In this document: positions 1 to 9,115 of the stretch, piece by piece
How the letters are laid out: every line of letters begins with the position of its first letter
How positions within the stretch are numbered: position 1 is the stretch's first letter
Source: Marinospirillum perlucidum
Lineage (GTDB): Bacteria > Pseudomonadota > Gammaproteobacteria > Pseudomonadales > Halomonadaceae
Reading direction: 5' to 3'
DNA length: 64,000 nucleotides
NCBI RefSeq assembly: GCF_003336805.1
Contig: NZ_QFWJ01000009.1
Coordinates: 60,790 to 124,789, forward strand
Program-made: the position numbers and the translations under genes
The notes under the pieces: generated by a model
Seen by the model: only the letters and a program-made list of their open reading frames with translations
Told to the model about the DNA's origin: nothing
Databases searched by the model: none

Positions 1-1379
1 CGGGTGAAATCAAGGTAGGGCAGGCCACCGCCGATGCCTTGAATAGTCTCTGGACTGACCTGGTAGGGCGCAGTGGCAACCAGACAGCTGGACTGGCCGA
101 GCGTCTGGATCTGGACGCTGCCACTGAAGGTGAAGTCAATCACCAGTACATCTCCGAAACCATCAATGTGAATGGCAAGGATGTCGAGTACAGCTTCAAG
201 GTATCCTTTACCGTCAGCACCAACGGTTCTGGTGAAAAACAGCTGGATGAAGTCATGCCCACCCTCTCATATGAAGAGGAATGGCAAAACGGCAGCCCCA
301 TCAGTGTCACCTATGGTGATCAACAGCTGGCTGTTGTCTTTAACCGCAACCTCAACCGCAATCAGCAGCAGGGTTATGACTACCTGGGTGGCGAGCAAAA
401 GGGCGGTTTTCAGAATTTTGGCGTCCTGACCCCCAATTACGAGCCAGTGACCGTCGATAATGTCCAGGAAGTCGCCTCGGAACCCACGACAGGTGGCGAT
501 ACCTCGACGGGTGACAGCGGCAGTACCGACACCTCAGGAGACGGTACTACAGGTGGTGGCGATACTGGCGGTACCGATACCTCCAGTGACGGCACCAACA
601 CCGGTTCTCAGGATTCAAACACTGATACCACCACAGGCGCAGGCTTTCTCAAATCCATCCTGACCAGTGAAACCAATGCCAGTCAGCCTGCCCAGGTGAC
701 CAGCGTTGCTGCCGCCCAAACAACTCTGGAAGGTAGTCGTGAAGCTCAGGAATTTATTTCCAGCGTGCGTGAAGACCTGGAAGGTGCCATCCAGGAACTG
801 AATGGTGTGATGGCCGGCAACCAACGCTACAACGATGTTCTTAACGAAAAATCCAATCGAATCCAAGACACCTTGACTGCAGAACAGATGTCTGCCAGAG
901 CTCAGGAGCAGTTGCTGCAGAACACTGAACTGGCAGCTCTGGGCCTGACTCATACAGATCAAAGATCAGTCGTTTCCCTGCTCAAGGATGAAGAGCGCAG
1001 CGCCAAGGAACTGCCCTATAGCTTCCCGCCTGAAAAAGATGACGAGAAGGCTGCTCCAGCAACTAAAGCTGCTTCTCTGGAAGAAGATGAGGAAACTCCT
1101 GACTACTCAGCCCAGGCAGTGACCGCCACTGAAGAAAGCAGCAATCCCTGGTTGCAGGCAGAGGAAGAAAGCTCAACCAGCCCCTTCGGACAGCTGGCCC
1201 CTTCTGAAGAAGAAAAGGACAAAATGCTTGCCAGCCTGATCCAACAGGATGAGGATGAAGAAGATCAGCTGCAAAAGGATGAGGAAGATCAGGACTCTCC
1301 GGCCACCAGTCGGGTCACTGATGCCTCCCAGGCCAGTCTTTATGCTCCCTCTGATCTGGGACAATTGGTTTACGGCTAA
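1..1379 (+). CDS. Hypothetical protein with low-complexity linker, 5' end outside the window
   Basis: The reading frame is open from the first bases of the window, so the true start lies upstream; the first possible internal start is only a TTG at 39. About 460 residues are visible. The first ~140 residues look folded, followed by a Thr/Gly/Ser/Asp-rich linker (about codons 150-200) built from repeats of the type TGGDTS/GGTDTS. The C-terminal half is helical and then strongly acidic (runs of E and D). There is no signal peptide or membrane segment in the visible part. It ends 20 bp before a good terminator. I do not recognise the family; the linker composition is typical of surface or secreted proteins, but that is only an inference. 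Confidence 0.6.
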   Translation, partial: GEIKVGQATADALNSLWTDLVGRSGNQTAGLAERLDLDAATEGEVNHQYISETINVNGKDVEYSFKVSFTVSTNGSGEKQLDEVMPTLSYEEEWQNGSPISVTYGDQQLAVVFNRNLNRNQQQGYDYLGGEQKGGFQNFGVLTPNYEPVTVDNVQEVASEPTTGGDTSTGDSGSTDTSGDGTTGGGDTGGTDTSSDGTNTGSQDSNTDTTTGAGFLKSILTSETNASQPAQVTSVAAAQTTLEGSREAQEFISSVREDLEGAIQELNGVMAGNQRYNDVLNEKSNRIQDTLTAEQMSARAQEQLLQNTELAALGLTHTDQRSVVSLLKDEERSAKELPYSFPPEKDDEKAAPATKAASLEEDEETPDYSAQAVTATEESSNPWLQAEEESSTSPFGQLAPSEEEKDKMLASLIQQDEDEEDQLQKDEEDQDSPATSRVTDASQASLYAPSDLGQLVYG

Positions 1380-1398
1380 GAAGCTTTTCGGGGACTAG

Positions 1399-1425
1399 GC
1401 CGGCACCTTAGGCTGCCGGCTTTTT
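1399..1425 (+). terminator. Rho-independent terminator
   Basis: A 7-bp stem (GCCGGCA/TGCCGGC) with an 8-base loop is followed directly by TTTTT. It lies 20 bp after the stop of the first gene and so ends that transcript. Confidence 0.8.
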
Positions 1426-1552
1426 AATGGCCTGTTTTTTAGCCCAGCCGACAATAAATGCTTTTATAAAACACCTTCTCACCCTTAGCTTTCCCCGTTA
1501 GGATTAGTCCCTAAATCTTTAATAACAGACAGGTTATTAACCGGGGTTTCCT

Positions 1553-2746
1553 TTGCAGGCACTGAATCCAAAATATCTGGGCATTAATCTGCTAGCGGTT
1601 TTATTTATCGGCATCTGCTGGAGCGGATTAATGGATCTGCTGGCCTTGGACGATATTAATAACTCCCTCAAGGATGCAGCTATCCTTTACGGTATTGCCC
1701 GCAGCCTCAATGCCGCCGTGTCGGTATTACAAACGCTGGAAATTGATGCCATTATTGGCAGCCTGGCCATCGGTGAAGTACTCGATCCCTTCAATGATAT
1801 CATCGAGCGTTTCTCCCAGGTTATGACCACGGCTCTGGCTTCCCTGGCAGCACAAAAAGTACTGATGGTCCTGGTCAGTAATCAGTTTTTCAATCTTCTC
1901 CTGACCCTGAGCTACGGCCTCTATTTACTCATCCACCTCTTTTCTGCCCGTCTGGCCCCGGGATTTTTCCGGGTTTTCCTGGTCTTTGCCTTTATCCGAG
2001 CCTCCTTTGCTTTGGTTGTAATGGTCAATGCCCTGGTGGATGCTGCGTTTATCCAGCAGCAGGAAGCAGAACACCGGGAAAAAAGCCTGGCCCTGGAAGA
2101 GCAAATCACCAGCAATGCCAGTGCCCTGCAAGCCGACCAGGCCGAATTTGAACAACTACTCAGCGAGATGGATCAGCAGATCACGGCCCTGCAGGCTGAA
2201 CAGCTGTCCACTCGCAGCCGCTTGGATACCCTGACCACAGAAAAGCAAGCACTCACTAACCAGCTGGATGAACACCTCAGATCCCGCGGTGTACTGCAAA
2301 GATTCAACCCGCTTAGAGAGCCCGCTCCTCTGGAAACCCTGCTCGAGGAAGCCCTCACCCGCCTGGAAAACCAAGAGCAGTTGGCCCGACAGCAATTGCG
2401 ACGCCAGCAACAGGAACAACTGGCCCTGGAAGAACGCCAGGAATGCCTGGCAACCCGTCAGGAGGGGGGAAGTTGTACCCTGGGTGAATGGCTGGCAAAA
2501 AAGACGGACATCACCGGCATCAAAGAAGAAGTCAGTAATACGCTGGCCGCTCTGGATTCAGCTTTTGAGTCCTTGATCTACCTGATGGCTATAACCCTGC
2601 TCAAGAGCCTTCTCCTGCCACTGCTCTTCTGGTTCCTGCTGTATCGTGGCCTCAAGAAAATCTGGTCGTTAAAACTGGTATTCTCTCAGGCTTCGACTTC
2701 GGGCAGAAGCAAAACAAAACCAGCGGCACCCAAACACGCCCACTAA
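1553..2746 (+). CDS. Membrane-anchored coiled-coil protein
   Basis: A 397-residue protein of unrecognised family. Hydrophobic segments occur near residues 8-30, 95-150 (several) and 335-365, and a long Glu/Gln/Leu-rich coiled coil fills about residues 165-300. This gives an integral membrane protein with a large helical hairpin or rod between the N-terminal and C-terminal membrane parts. The start is uncertain: the TTG at 1553 keeps the whole first hydrophobic segment but has no clear ribosome site, and the next candidate is an ATG at about 1631. It stands 30 bp before an MFS transporter gene on the same strand and may be co-transcribed with it. Function unknown. Confidence 0.6.
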   Translation: MQALNPKYLGINLLAVLFIGICWSGLMDLLALDDINNSLKDAAILYGIARSLNAAVSVLQTLEIDAIIGSLAIGEVLDPFNDIIERFSQVMTTALASLAAQKVLMVLVSNQFFNLLLTLSYGLYLLIHLFSARLAPGFFRVFLVFAFIRASFALVVMVNALVDAAFIQQQEAEHREKSLALEEQITSNASALQADQAEFEQLLSEMDQQITALQAEQLSTRSRLDTLTTEKQALTNQLDEHLRSRGVLQRFNPLREPAPLETLLEEALTRLENQEQLARQQLRRQQQEQLALEERQECLATRQEGGSCTLGEWLAKKTDITGIKEEVSNTLAALDSAFESLIYLMAITLLKSLLLPLLFWFLLYRGLKKIWSLKLVFSQASTSGRSKTKPAAPKHAH

Positions 2747-2778
2747 ATAACCACTGACATTTTATATGGAGACAAGGG

Positions 2779-3978
2779 ATGCTACCCCTCAGTGTATGGG
2801 GGCTTGCCTTGGGGCAGGCTCTTTTAATCACCGGCAATATTCTTCTGGTATCGGTGACCGCCTTGATCGGCCAACAATTGGCACCCGCCGCTGCACTGGT
2901 AACCCTGCCGGTGGCCCTGCAATTTCTGGGTTTAATGGGGGTGACCCTGCCAGCAGCCCTTTTGATGCGCTGGCTGGGTCGCAAAAAAGGGTTTCTTCTG
3001 GGCAACCTGATTGGGGTCGGTGGCGCCCTCCTGGCTTACACTGCCCTAGCCAATGAAAACTTCTATCTCTTCTGTCTGAGTACCTTTCTTTTGGGGATGG
3101 CCATCGGTGTCGGTCAGCAATACCGTTTTGCCGCGGTGGAAGCCTGCTCCAGCAGACAAAGTGCCCAGGCGATTTCACTGGTCATGGGTGGTGGCGTACT
3201 GGCTGCGTTTCTTGGTCCAAATCTGGCCGTCTGGTCTCAGGGCTTTTTTCCGGACAACGCCTTTCTCGGTGGTTTTGCCGTCCTGGCCGGCCTTTACCTC
3301 TTTACCCTGGTTTTGATTTTAAGCCTGCCACTGCACCAGCCGACCCAGGCGGAACTGGCCAGAGGCGGGCGTGGCTATCTGGAGCTACTTAAACAGCCCC
3401 GACTGATTGCGGCCATTACTTCGGGCAGCATCGGCTATGGCGTGATGGTCCTGGTCATGACGGCAACTCCCCTGGCCATGCAGGCACAAGCCTTCGCCTT
3501 TCAAAATACGGCCAGTATTATTCAATGGCACGTACTGGGCATGTTCCTACCCTCGTTTTTTACCGGACGACTGATTACCCGCCTGGGAGCTCCCCTGGTC
3601 ATTCAACTGGGCTGCAGTTTGTTATTGCTGTGTGTAGTGGTTACCCAACTGGGTCAGGCATATAGCCATTACTGGTTTGCTCTGGTGGCTTTGGGAGTTG
3701 GCTGGAACTTCACATTTATCGGTGCCACCAGTCTGTTGACTTCCACCTATGCAGCCAATGAAAAAGCCAGAGTTCAAGGCATGAATGATTTTCTGGTGTT
3801 TGGATTTTCTGCGCTGGGCAGTTTATTGGCCGGTCAATTGCAGCAGGCTTTGGGCTGGGAACTACTCAATATGATGATGCTGCCACCGATTCTCCTGGCT
3901 ATGCTGCTGGTGGCTTTTAATTTGAGAAAAAAAAGAGCCGGGGATGACCCGGCTCAAGAGGCTACTTCCACCCACTAA
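2779..3978 (+). CDS. MFS transporter
   Basis: A 399-residue protein with about 12 hydrophobic segments and the cytoplasmic loop typical of the major facilitator superfamily (RWLGRKKG after the second or third helix). The ATG at 2779 follows GGAGACAAGGG, a good ribosome site. A short charged cytosolic tail (LRKKRAGDDP) ends the protein. The substrate cannot be told from sequence. Its last codons overlap the hairpin that terminates the converging nif operon on the other strand, so the two transcription units meet tail to tail with almost no spacer. Confidence 0.8.
   Translation: MLPLSVWGLALGQALLITGNILLVSVTALIGQQLAPAAALVTLPVALQFLGLMGVTLPAALLMRWLGRKKGFLLGNLIGVGGALLAYTALANENFYLFCLSTFLLGMAIGVGQQYRFAAVEACSSRQSAQAISLVMGGGVLAAFLGPNLAVWSQGFFPDNAFLGGFAVLAGLYLFTLVLILSLPLHQPTQAELARGGRGYLELLKQPRLIAAITSGSIGYGVMVLVMTATPLAMQAQAFAFQNTASIIQWHVLGMFLPSFFTGRLITRLGAPLVIQLGCSLLLLCVVVTQLGQAYSHYWFALVALGVGWNFTFIGATSLLTSTYAANEKARVQGMNDFLVFGFSALGSLLAGQLQQALGWELLNMMMLPPILLAMLLVAFNLRKKRAGDDPAQEATSTH
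3927..3955 (-). terminator. Terminator of the nifENX operon, embedded in the MFS gene
   Basis: Read on the minus strand, a perfect 8-bp GC-rich stem (GAGCCGGG/CCCGGCTC, loop of 5) is followed by eight T. It lies about 40 bp after the stop of the ferredoxin III gene, so it is placed to end the minus-strand nif operon although it is inside the last 17 codons of the opposing MFS gene. Confidence 0.8.
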
Positions 3979-3993
3979 CTTCACTTTTTGACA

Positions 3994-4275
3994 TCAGGCT
4001 GCGGCCATGGGCTCATGGGTATGGCAATTCTTGGGGCATACCCGAGCACAGGAGCTGCAGCCAATGCAGTCATTTGCATCGGCAATGACCATGACGCTCA
4101 TTACATCATCACAATCATCATCGTCATCCGGTTCTCTTTCTTCCAGATCAAATACATTGCGTGGACACACCTTGAAGCAACGGCCACAGCCGATGCAGGT
4201 CTCGTCGTCCAGCGCAGTAACAAAAGTTGGTGTCCACTCATCCCCACCACGGGTCAAACCAGTAATATTACTCAT
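3994..4275 (-). CDS. fdxB: Nif-specific ferredoxin III
   Basis: A 93-residue ferredoxin with two 4Fe-4S cluster motifs: CIGCGRCFKVCP around residues 27-38 and CIGCSSCARVCP near residue 71. Between them is an acidic stretch with five consecutive Asp. Size and layout match the nif-specific ferredoxin III family, which is usually encoded behind nifX and the DUF269/DUF683 genes, exactly as here. It is thought to give electrons for cofactor synthesis or nitrogenase in the cytoplasm. Its start overlaps the stop of the gene before it, so it is the last gene of the nifENX operon and is followed by a strong terminator. Confidence 0.88.
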   Translation of the reverse strand: MSNITGLTRGGDEWTPTFVTALDDETCIGCGRCFKVCPRNVFDLEEREPDDDDDCDDVMSVMVIADANDCIGCSSCARVCPKNCHTHEPMAAA

Positions 4276-4487
4276 CAGGCTTCCTCCTGGGCTTTTTCCA
4301 GTTCTTGCCGGGAAGTATCCCAGGCTTTACAGGCTGCATAGGTTTTCTCTGCAATTTCCGGAAGTTGCTGATAAGCACCGGGCAGAGCATCTTCGACCAG
4401 ATCGTGCAATTCCATGGCGGCTTCACTGGCACGGCGCTTGGCTTTACGCACTTCCTTTTCGAGTTTTTTCAACTCTTCAGGCGTCAT
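4275..4487 (-). CDS. DUF683 (CCE_0567-like) small nif protein
   Basis: A 70-residue, highly charged helical protein beginning MTPEELKKLEKEVRKAK. It belongs to the small family that accompanies nifX and the DUF269 gene in most proteobacterial and cyanobacterial nif clusters; structures of the family show a helical hairpin. The exact role is not established; one idea is metal or cluster handling during cofactor assembly. Its stop overlaps the start of the ferredoxin III gene, and it lies 45 bp after the DUF269 gene, consistent with one transcript. Confidence 0.8.
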   Translation of the reverse strand: MTPEELKKLEKEVRKAKRRASEAAMELHDLVEDALPGAYQQLPEIAEKTYAACKAWDTSRQELEKAQEEA

Positions 4488-4531
4488 GGTTTTCTCCTCA
4501 TCATCATCAAATCTTTGAGCCGGCGGGTCCC

Positions 4532-4993
4532 TCAGGCCGCAGCAGCATCAGGATAGCTTTCCACCAACTTAAGGGCGTTATTGACCAGCTTGTCTGCGTC
4601 TTCGCACATTTTTTCCAGGCTGGGAAAACCGAAGCGGTGAACATCTCTCAGGGAACGATCCAGAACCATCAGTTTGCCGACACTGATAATCACGCGACCG
4701 AAGCCTTCATGGGTAATATTGAACATGGGCGCAGCCATCTTGCCGCAGCCAGCCTCGATGCGCATGGCAATGGCACTGTAGTAGGCCTTAAGGCGTGCGA
4801 TCAGCTCTTCATCCGGATCACCGATCACCGGCATTTCCCGACGCTGCTCCTTGGTCACCACGTAAGGCTCAAGAATTTCAGCCTTGCCCAAATCCTCATT
4901 CACGCCGTAGCTATCAAACGCACGGGTCTGGCGAACCATTTCCGGAATAAAAGGGTGATCAGGCAAACTGACCGCTTCACTATTTGGGCTCAT
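4532..4993 (-). CDS. NifX-associated protein (DUF269)
   Basis: A 153-residue cytosolic protein matching the NifX-associated nitrogen fixation family in length, in its central charged region (EPYVVTKEQRREMPVIGDPD) and in its Gly-Arg-Val segment near residue 100. The family is nearly always next to nifX, and its biochemical role is undefined. It overlaps the end of the RseC-like gene by about 14 bp, so the two are probably translationally coupled. Confidence 0.85.
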   Translation of the reverse strand: MSPNSEAVSLPDHPFIPEMVRQTRAFDSYGVNEDLGKAEILEPYVVTKEQRREMPVIGDPDEELIARLKAYYSAIAMRIEAGCGKMAAPMFNITHEGFGRVIISVGKLMVLDRSLRDVHRFGFPSLEKMCEDADKLVNNALKLVESYPDAAAA

Positions 4994-5402
4994 GAATCAT
5001 CTCCGTTGTTAAGGGATAAAAATAGACCTTGGGAGGACGCTTGCGAGTGATCCAGCTGCTGGATAAAACCCCCAGAGCCAAACCGGCTACACCACCCAGG
5101 GCGGTTGCCAGGTCTCCCCAGGGTGAAGCCACCAGAGCCAGAACCACCAAAAACAGGCAGGGCAGAAAATAGGCCAGAAGGGTCAGCCGTAGCAGTTCTT
5201 CCTCGGCCAGTTCCACTTGTAGCTGTTGCCCTTCAAAATAGTCCTCGGCGATCTCGGTACTGGGAAAGTCCATCAGCATGGAGCGTTTACTCCCGCCACA
5301 AACCTTTTTTACACCGCAGCTTTTACAGCTGGTCTGGCAGTTGGCCTGGACAGCCAGCTTGCCGTTGGAATCACGGATTACTTCAGCTTGAGTCGGAATC
5401 AT
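4980..5402 (-). CDS. RseC/MucC-family membrane protein inside the nifENX operon
   Basis: A 140-residue protein starting MIPTQAEV. The start is chosen at 5402 because AGGAGGAG-like bases lie 8 nt before it and because it overlaps the nifX stop (ATGA). A Cys-rich N-terminal part (four Cys in CQTSCKSCGVKKVC) is followed by two hydrophobic segments (about residues 68-88 and 93-112). This is the layout of RseC, a protein that in E. coli works with the Rsx (Rnf) complex in keeping SoxR reduced. Since an rnf operon lies 20 kb away under the same regulator, this copy may serve the nif-linked Rnf complex; that is inference. Confidence 0.75.
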   Translation of the reverse strand: MIPTQAEVIRDSNGKLAVQANCQTSCKSCGVKKVCGGSKRSMLMDFPSTEIAEDYFEGQQLQVELAEEELLRLTLLAYFLPCLFLVVLALVASPWGDLATALGGVAGLALGVLSSSWITRKRPPKVYFYPLTTEMIHEPK

Positions 5403-5896
5403 GATTGCCACTCCTCTTCCTGCCAGCCTTCGCTGGCCATGGCTGCAAAACGTTCTTCGGCAGCAGGGCGTTCCAGTTGACGCAAGGAGCGCTCCAGCCA
5501 CACCGGGGGCTGGTCTTCCCAAACCGACTGCAAGTCCTTGAGCAGTGCTTCTATGTCCTCATGCGAGTCCACTTTCAAAGGTTGTATATTGGCGGCCAGC
5601 AGCTGACGAATGGCTGAAGCCCCTACCGCGTTACAATAGACGGCAGCGCAGCCATCCAGCAGGCGAATCTTGGCGGTCAGCTTGTCTTCCTGACCGTCCT
5701 GTAGCGTGGCATCACCGGAAAACTCCACCACCTCGACCAAATGAAAGCCTTTAGCACCCAGTTCATAAATTACGAAGGCCTGGGCCGCGCCAAAATGTTG
5801 ATTGACGGTTTTTCTGTCGCTACTGGCAAAAGCAATCTTCAGCGAAGACTCCGGCTCTGCCGATGACTGGCTACTAACCAACTTTAAGTGCCGCAT
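5399..5896 (-). CDS. nifX: NifX, FeMo-cofactor precursor carrier
   Basis: A 165-residue protein of the NifX/NifB C-terminal-domain family (dinitrogenase iron-molybdenum cofactor biosynthesis). The family signature is seen as KIAFASSDRKTVNQHFGAA at residues 24-42, with the H-F-G pair, and a conserved glycine/serine region near residues 85-100. NifX binds NifB-co and the VK-cluster and passes them between NifB and NifEN. It overlaps nifN by 23 bp and the RseC-like gene by 4 bp. Confidence 0.9.
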   Translation of the reverse strand: MRHLKLVSSQSSAEPESSLKIAFASSDRKTVNQHFGAAQAFVIYELGAKGFHLVEVVEFSGDATLQDGQEDKLTAKIRLLDGCAAVYCNAVGASAIRQLLAANIQPLKVDSHEDIEALLKDLQSVWEDQPPVWLERSLRQLERPAAEERFAAMASEGWQEEEWQS

Positions 5897-7265
5897 GGGA
5901 AGCCTCGCTCATCGAATCTGCCGTTGAATAGATAGAAACCCGGGCGGGAATTTCGTGCTTGTGGCCTTCGGACAGCATTGCATTGGCCAATTGAATCAGG
6001 GTATTGCGACTGCCTTGATAACCGATCCAAAGCTGATGTTGGGCACCCAGACGGTCGTAGATGGGCCAGCCACAGCGAATCAGGGGAATATCCAGCCGCT
6101 CGGCTGTCTGCTCGGCATGGGAGTTACTGATCAACACCTGCGCCTTGGCTTCAGCCGCTTTCTTCTCCAAATCTTCCAGATCACCGATGATCACCTGATC
6201 GGTTGCAACCTCTTCAAGCAATTCGGATTTGTGAGGGCTGACTGCGGCCACGACTTCACTACCGATTTCCTTAAGCAGCTGGCTCAGGGAGTACAAGAGA
6301 TCCGGATCGGCGGCTAGGGCAAAACGCGCCATCCCCAGCATGAAGTGACTGTCCAGTTGGGCATCCTGAAGTTGACTACGCTGACGCTCCAGGCGTGCAG
6401 GTACCGGCTTGCCGGTCAATTGATGCAGAGCCAGAACCAGCTTATCGGTGGCGGCAACACCCATGAGGCTGTCCAGACGCAAATCCTGCACCCCGGTTTT
6501 TTGTTTCAGCAGATCCGCCGCCTTGAAGAGGGAGTGACCAATCACCAGGGTATGGGCAGCCTGTCCCAGTTGAGCAAAAGAGCTCACCGGCGTTCCCCCG
6601 GTAGTGACTGCTACAAAATCCTCTTCCATCAGGTGGCCATCGAGAGAATCCCCGACATCCGGCAGGAAAACAGGCTCAAGACCAAAACTTTCCAGTAAAT
6701 CGCGCAGGTATTCCAGATCCGCTGAGGTCAACATGGAGGGGGCCAGCACATTGATCTGTTCCGGCTTCTGCCCGACTCGGCTCAGGTCTTCGGGCACCAG
6801 ATATTCAATCATGGCTTCCAGGGTGCGGGCATAGCCCGTTTCCATACCCCCGACATAATCCGGAGCTTCCACCGGTACCAGCGGCGTCTTTTCTTCTGGA
6901 TTTTGCTGATAGAAGCGTCGAACCAGACCGCGAACATCACTGCCCTGGGTTTCAGACAAACCGGTTGTGGGGATACCGATCAACGCCGGTTGGCGTTTTT
7001 CAATCACGGTTTTGATGCCCTGGAATACATTGTCATCCGCCCCCATGACCGTACTGGTCTGGTCCATGGCCGTGGTTTGCAGGGGAATGGGCTCACGAAA
7101 GTGGCGAACAAAGAAAACCTTGGCAAAGGCACTGCAACCCTGGGAGCCATGTAGCATGGGGACACAGCCTTCGATGCCCAGCAAAGCCAGAATGGCGCCC
7201 ACCGGCTGACTCACCTTCAGGGGATTCACCGCCATGGGCTTGTTGCTCTTGATTACTTCAGCCAT
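5874..7265 (-). CDS. nifN: NifN, FeMo-cofactor scaffold beta subunit
   Basis: A 463-residue protein homologous to NifK. The start at 7265 (MAEVIKSN) has a GGAGGTGTAAG ribosome site. The conserved cofactor-assembly region includes NPLKVSQPVGA and LHGSQGCSAF with its cluster-ligand Cys near residue 44, and later ISNSHAEQ and the Trp-Pro-Ile motif near the end. NifN pairs with NifE as an alpha2-beta2 scaffold on which NifB-co is matured to FeMo-co with NifH. The gene lies one base after nifE, so translation is coupled. Confidence 0.95.
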   Translation of the reverse strand: MAEVIKSNKPMAVNPLKVSQPVGAILALLGIEGCVPMLHGSQGCSAFAKVFFVRHFREPIPLQTTAMDQTSTVMGADDNVFQGIKTVIEKRQPALIGIPTTGLSETQGSDVRGLVRRFYQQNPEEKTPLVPVEAPDYVGGMETGYARTLEAMIEYLVPEDLSRVGQKPEQINVLAPSMLTSADLEYLRDLLESFGLEPVFLPDVGDSLDGHLMEEDFVAVTTGGTPVSSFAQLGQAAHTLVIGHSLFKAADLLKQKTGVQDLRLDSLMGVAATDKLVLALHQLTGKPVPARLERQRSQLQDAQLDSHFMLGMARFALAADPDLLYSLSQLLKEIGSEVVAAVSPHKSELLEEVATDQVIIGDLEDLEKKAAEAKAQVLISNSHAEQTAERLDIPLIRCGWPIYDRLGAQHQLWIGYQGSRNTLIQLANAMLSEGHKHEIPARVSIYSTADSMSEASHAALKVG

Positions 7266-7266
7266 C

Positions 7267-8655
7267 TTACACCTCCCCTGCACTTTGCCAGGGAGCAGGC
7301 TGACGCAACTCCTCCCAGATGGGTGATTCCAGGGTCAGACACAGCTGTCTGGCCAGTTCCAGCATGCCGTCATAGCCGGCATAGCCGAATTCGCGTTCCT
7401 GGTTGATATCCAAAAAGGGAATTCTGGCCTTAAGGGCGGTGTACATGTTGCGCCCCCCGGCAAGCAGCAGATCAGCCTGGTATTCTTCGATCGTATCCAG
7501 CAGGGCTCTGGGGCTGCCTTCGTTCAGCATCTTGGCATCTTCACCCATGATTTCGCGGATGCGAGCCTTGTCCTCTTCGGTGGATTTTTTGGTGCCGGTG
7601 GCGACCACGGTCATGCCCAAATCCTGCAGCGCGGAAACAATCGACCAGGATTTCACCCCACCGGTGTAAAGCAGAACCCGTTTACCCCGCAGTCTTTGCC
7701 GCCAGGGTTCCAGCAGCTCGTTGATACGTGCTTCTTCACGGGCAATCACTTCTTCAGTGCGCAGCGTCAGGCTGGAATCCTTAAGCAGAAGAGCAAAACT
7801 GCGCAAGGCATCGGAGGTATCCTGAACCCCGTAAAAACTACCCTCGAACCAGGGAATCCCGTAGGTTTCCTGCATCTTGCGAGCCACATTCAGCATGGCC
7901 TTGGCGCAGACCACCATGTTGGCTTCGGCCCGGTGCATGGTTTGCACCTGATGAAAACGGGCATCGCCGGACAGGGTGCAGAGAATTCTCAGGCCCAGCT
8001 CATCCAACAGCGGCAAGACCTGCCAGAATTCACCGGCGATGTTGTATTCACCGATCAGGTTAATATCGTGAACCTGGATTCCGGGGCGCTGTTGGGAAGC
8101 AGGCACGGGTTCAGGCTCTGCAGTGCCGATGACATACTTGAACATGGCTTCGCCAGCCAGGCGATTACCCAGATTTTTGGTACCGTAAAAACCCGCTGCA
8201 TCCACGGGCACCACCGGCAGACCAAAGTGCTCACTGGCCGCCTTACACACGGCTTCAAAGTCATCCCCGATCAGGGCAGGTACACAGGTGTTGTAAACAA
8301 AAACTGCGGCTGGTGAGTAATTTTTGATGGCCTGATCAATACTGTGAAAAAGGCGTTTTTCACCCCGCCCCATGATCACATCCTGCTCACTCAGGTCGGT
8401 GGTCATACCGATCCGGTAAAGGTGGGGACCGGATGAGCGCGTCCCCCGGTTATCCCAGGAACTGCCTGCACAGGCAATGGAGCCGTGCACCAGGTGAGCC
8501 ACATCGGCAATGGGAAGAAGGGCGATCTGGGCACCATCAAAAGCACAACCGCCGTCAGAAGCACCGGGTTTGGCCGGGGCACAGCCGCTCTTGGCCTTGG
8601 TGTTATGGCTGCAAGCCGGCTCATCCATCAGCACAGCTAGATCTTTTGCTTGCAT
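7267..8655 (-). CDS. nifE: NifE, FeMo-cofactor scaffold alpha subunit
   Basis: A 462-residue homologue of NifD starting at [18 protein letters not shown], with GGGGAAGC before the ATG. Recognisable NifE features are the N-terminal Cys-rich stretch ([20 protein letters not shown]), the [15 protein letters not shown] motif near residue 57, and [17 protein letters not shown] near residue 125. It forms the NifEN scaffold for FeMo-co maturation. It is the first gene of the minus-strand operon ending at the ferredoxin III gene and is preceded by a sigma54 promoter and a NifA site. Confidence 0.95.
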   Translation of the reverse strand: MQAKDLAVLMDEPACSHNTKAKSGCAPAKPGASDGGCAFDGAQIALLPIADVAHLVHGSIACAGSSWDNRGTRSSGPHLYRIGMTTDLSEQDVIMGRGEKRLFHSIDQAIKNYSPAAVFVYNTCVPALIGDDFEAVCKAASEHFGLPVVPVDAAGFYGTKNLGNRLAGEAMFKYVIGTAEPEPVPASQQRPGIQVHDINLIGEYNIAGEFWQVLPLLDELGLRILCTLSGDARFHQVQTMHRAEANMVVCAKAMLNVARKMQETYGIPWFEGSFYGVQDTSDALRSFALLLKDSSLTLRTEEVIAREEARINELLEPWRQRLRGKRVLLYTGGVKSWSIVSALQDLGMTVVATGTKKSTEEDKARIREIMGEDAKMLNEGSPRALLDTIEEYQADLLLAGGRNMYTALKARIPFLDINQEREFGYAGYDGMLELARQLCLTLESPIWEELRQPAPWQSAGEV

Positions 8656-8719
8656 GGGCTTCCCCTTAATTTCACCTGGATGAATTGCTTGTCGTTTTTT
8701 CGACTTACTGATTATTAAC

Positions 8720-8734
8720 GCAAGCCCTGTGCCA
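8720..8734 (-). promoter_or_regulatory. Sigma54 promoter of nifE
   Basis: On the minus strand the sequence reads TGGCACAGGGCTTGC, matching the -24/-12 consensus TGGCAC-N5-TTGC exactly, with GG and GC 10 bases apart. It lies 65 bp before the nifE start. Confidence 0.9.
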
Positions 8735-8848
8735 TGAATAAAAAAGCCGCAAAATTAGTTTAACCAACTGTTTTTAAAGGATTATGTTTAATAATGGCGG
8801 TCTGCTAGGAGCTGGAGAGGTTGTTGCTCAAACACAAAAAGGCGGGAT

Positions 8849-8864
8849 TGTTCGACACCTGACA
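8849..8864. promoter_or_regulatory. NifA upstream activator site for nifE
   Basis: A perfect TGT-N10-ACA site lies 115 bp upstream of the nifE sigma54 promoter, a normal distance for NifA activation by DNA looping. Confidence 0.8.
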
Positions 8865-9115
8865 AAAGGCCAATATGGCATTGCATTGAAGCTCTCCTTA
8901 CCTGATAAAAGTAGAAGCTCTACTGCAAATAAAAGCTTGACATTGATCTACCAAGACTCCAAACTTAGCAATCATTAAGCACCTACTGCAAAATAAATTG
9001 GCAGATAGAAGCACCAACGATCTTAATGCGACCAGACAAAGAACACCCTCAGACAAAAAGGAAAAACCAGCATGAGCAATCTCGCAAACCATCACCTCAC
9101 CATCTTGTGAAAAAC
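8865..9115. other. Left junction region of the restriction island, no gene seen
   Basis: About 250 bp, AT-richer than the nif genes. It separates the NifA control region of nifE from the first plus-strand gene of the restriction island. It must hold the promoter for the island, but no convincing -35/-10 pair, repeat or attachment site could be picked out. Short open frames here lack ribosome sites and coding character. Confidence 0.5.

Noticed and set aside
3994..5050. Long plus-strand frames opposite the ferredoxin III, DUF683 and DUF269 genes
   Set aside because: They are antisense shadows of well-recognised nif genes and show no family features of their own.
8784..8978. 64-codon open frame between nifE and the restriction island
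   Set aside because: It overlaps the NifA site of nifE, has no convincing ribosome site and no family resemblance.
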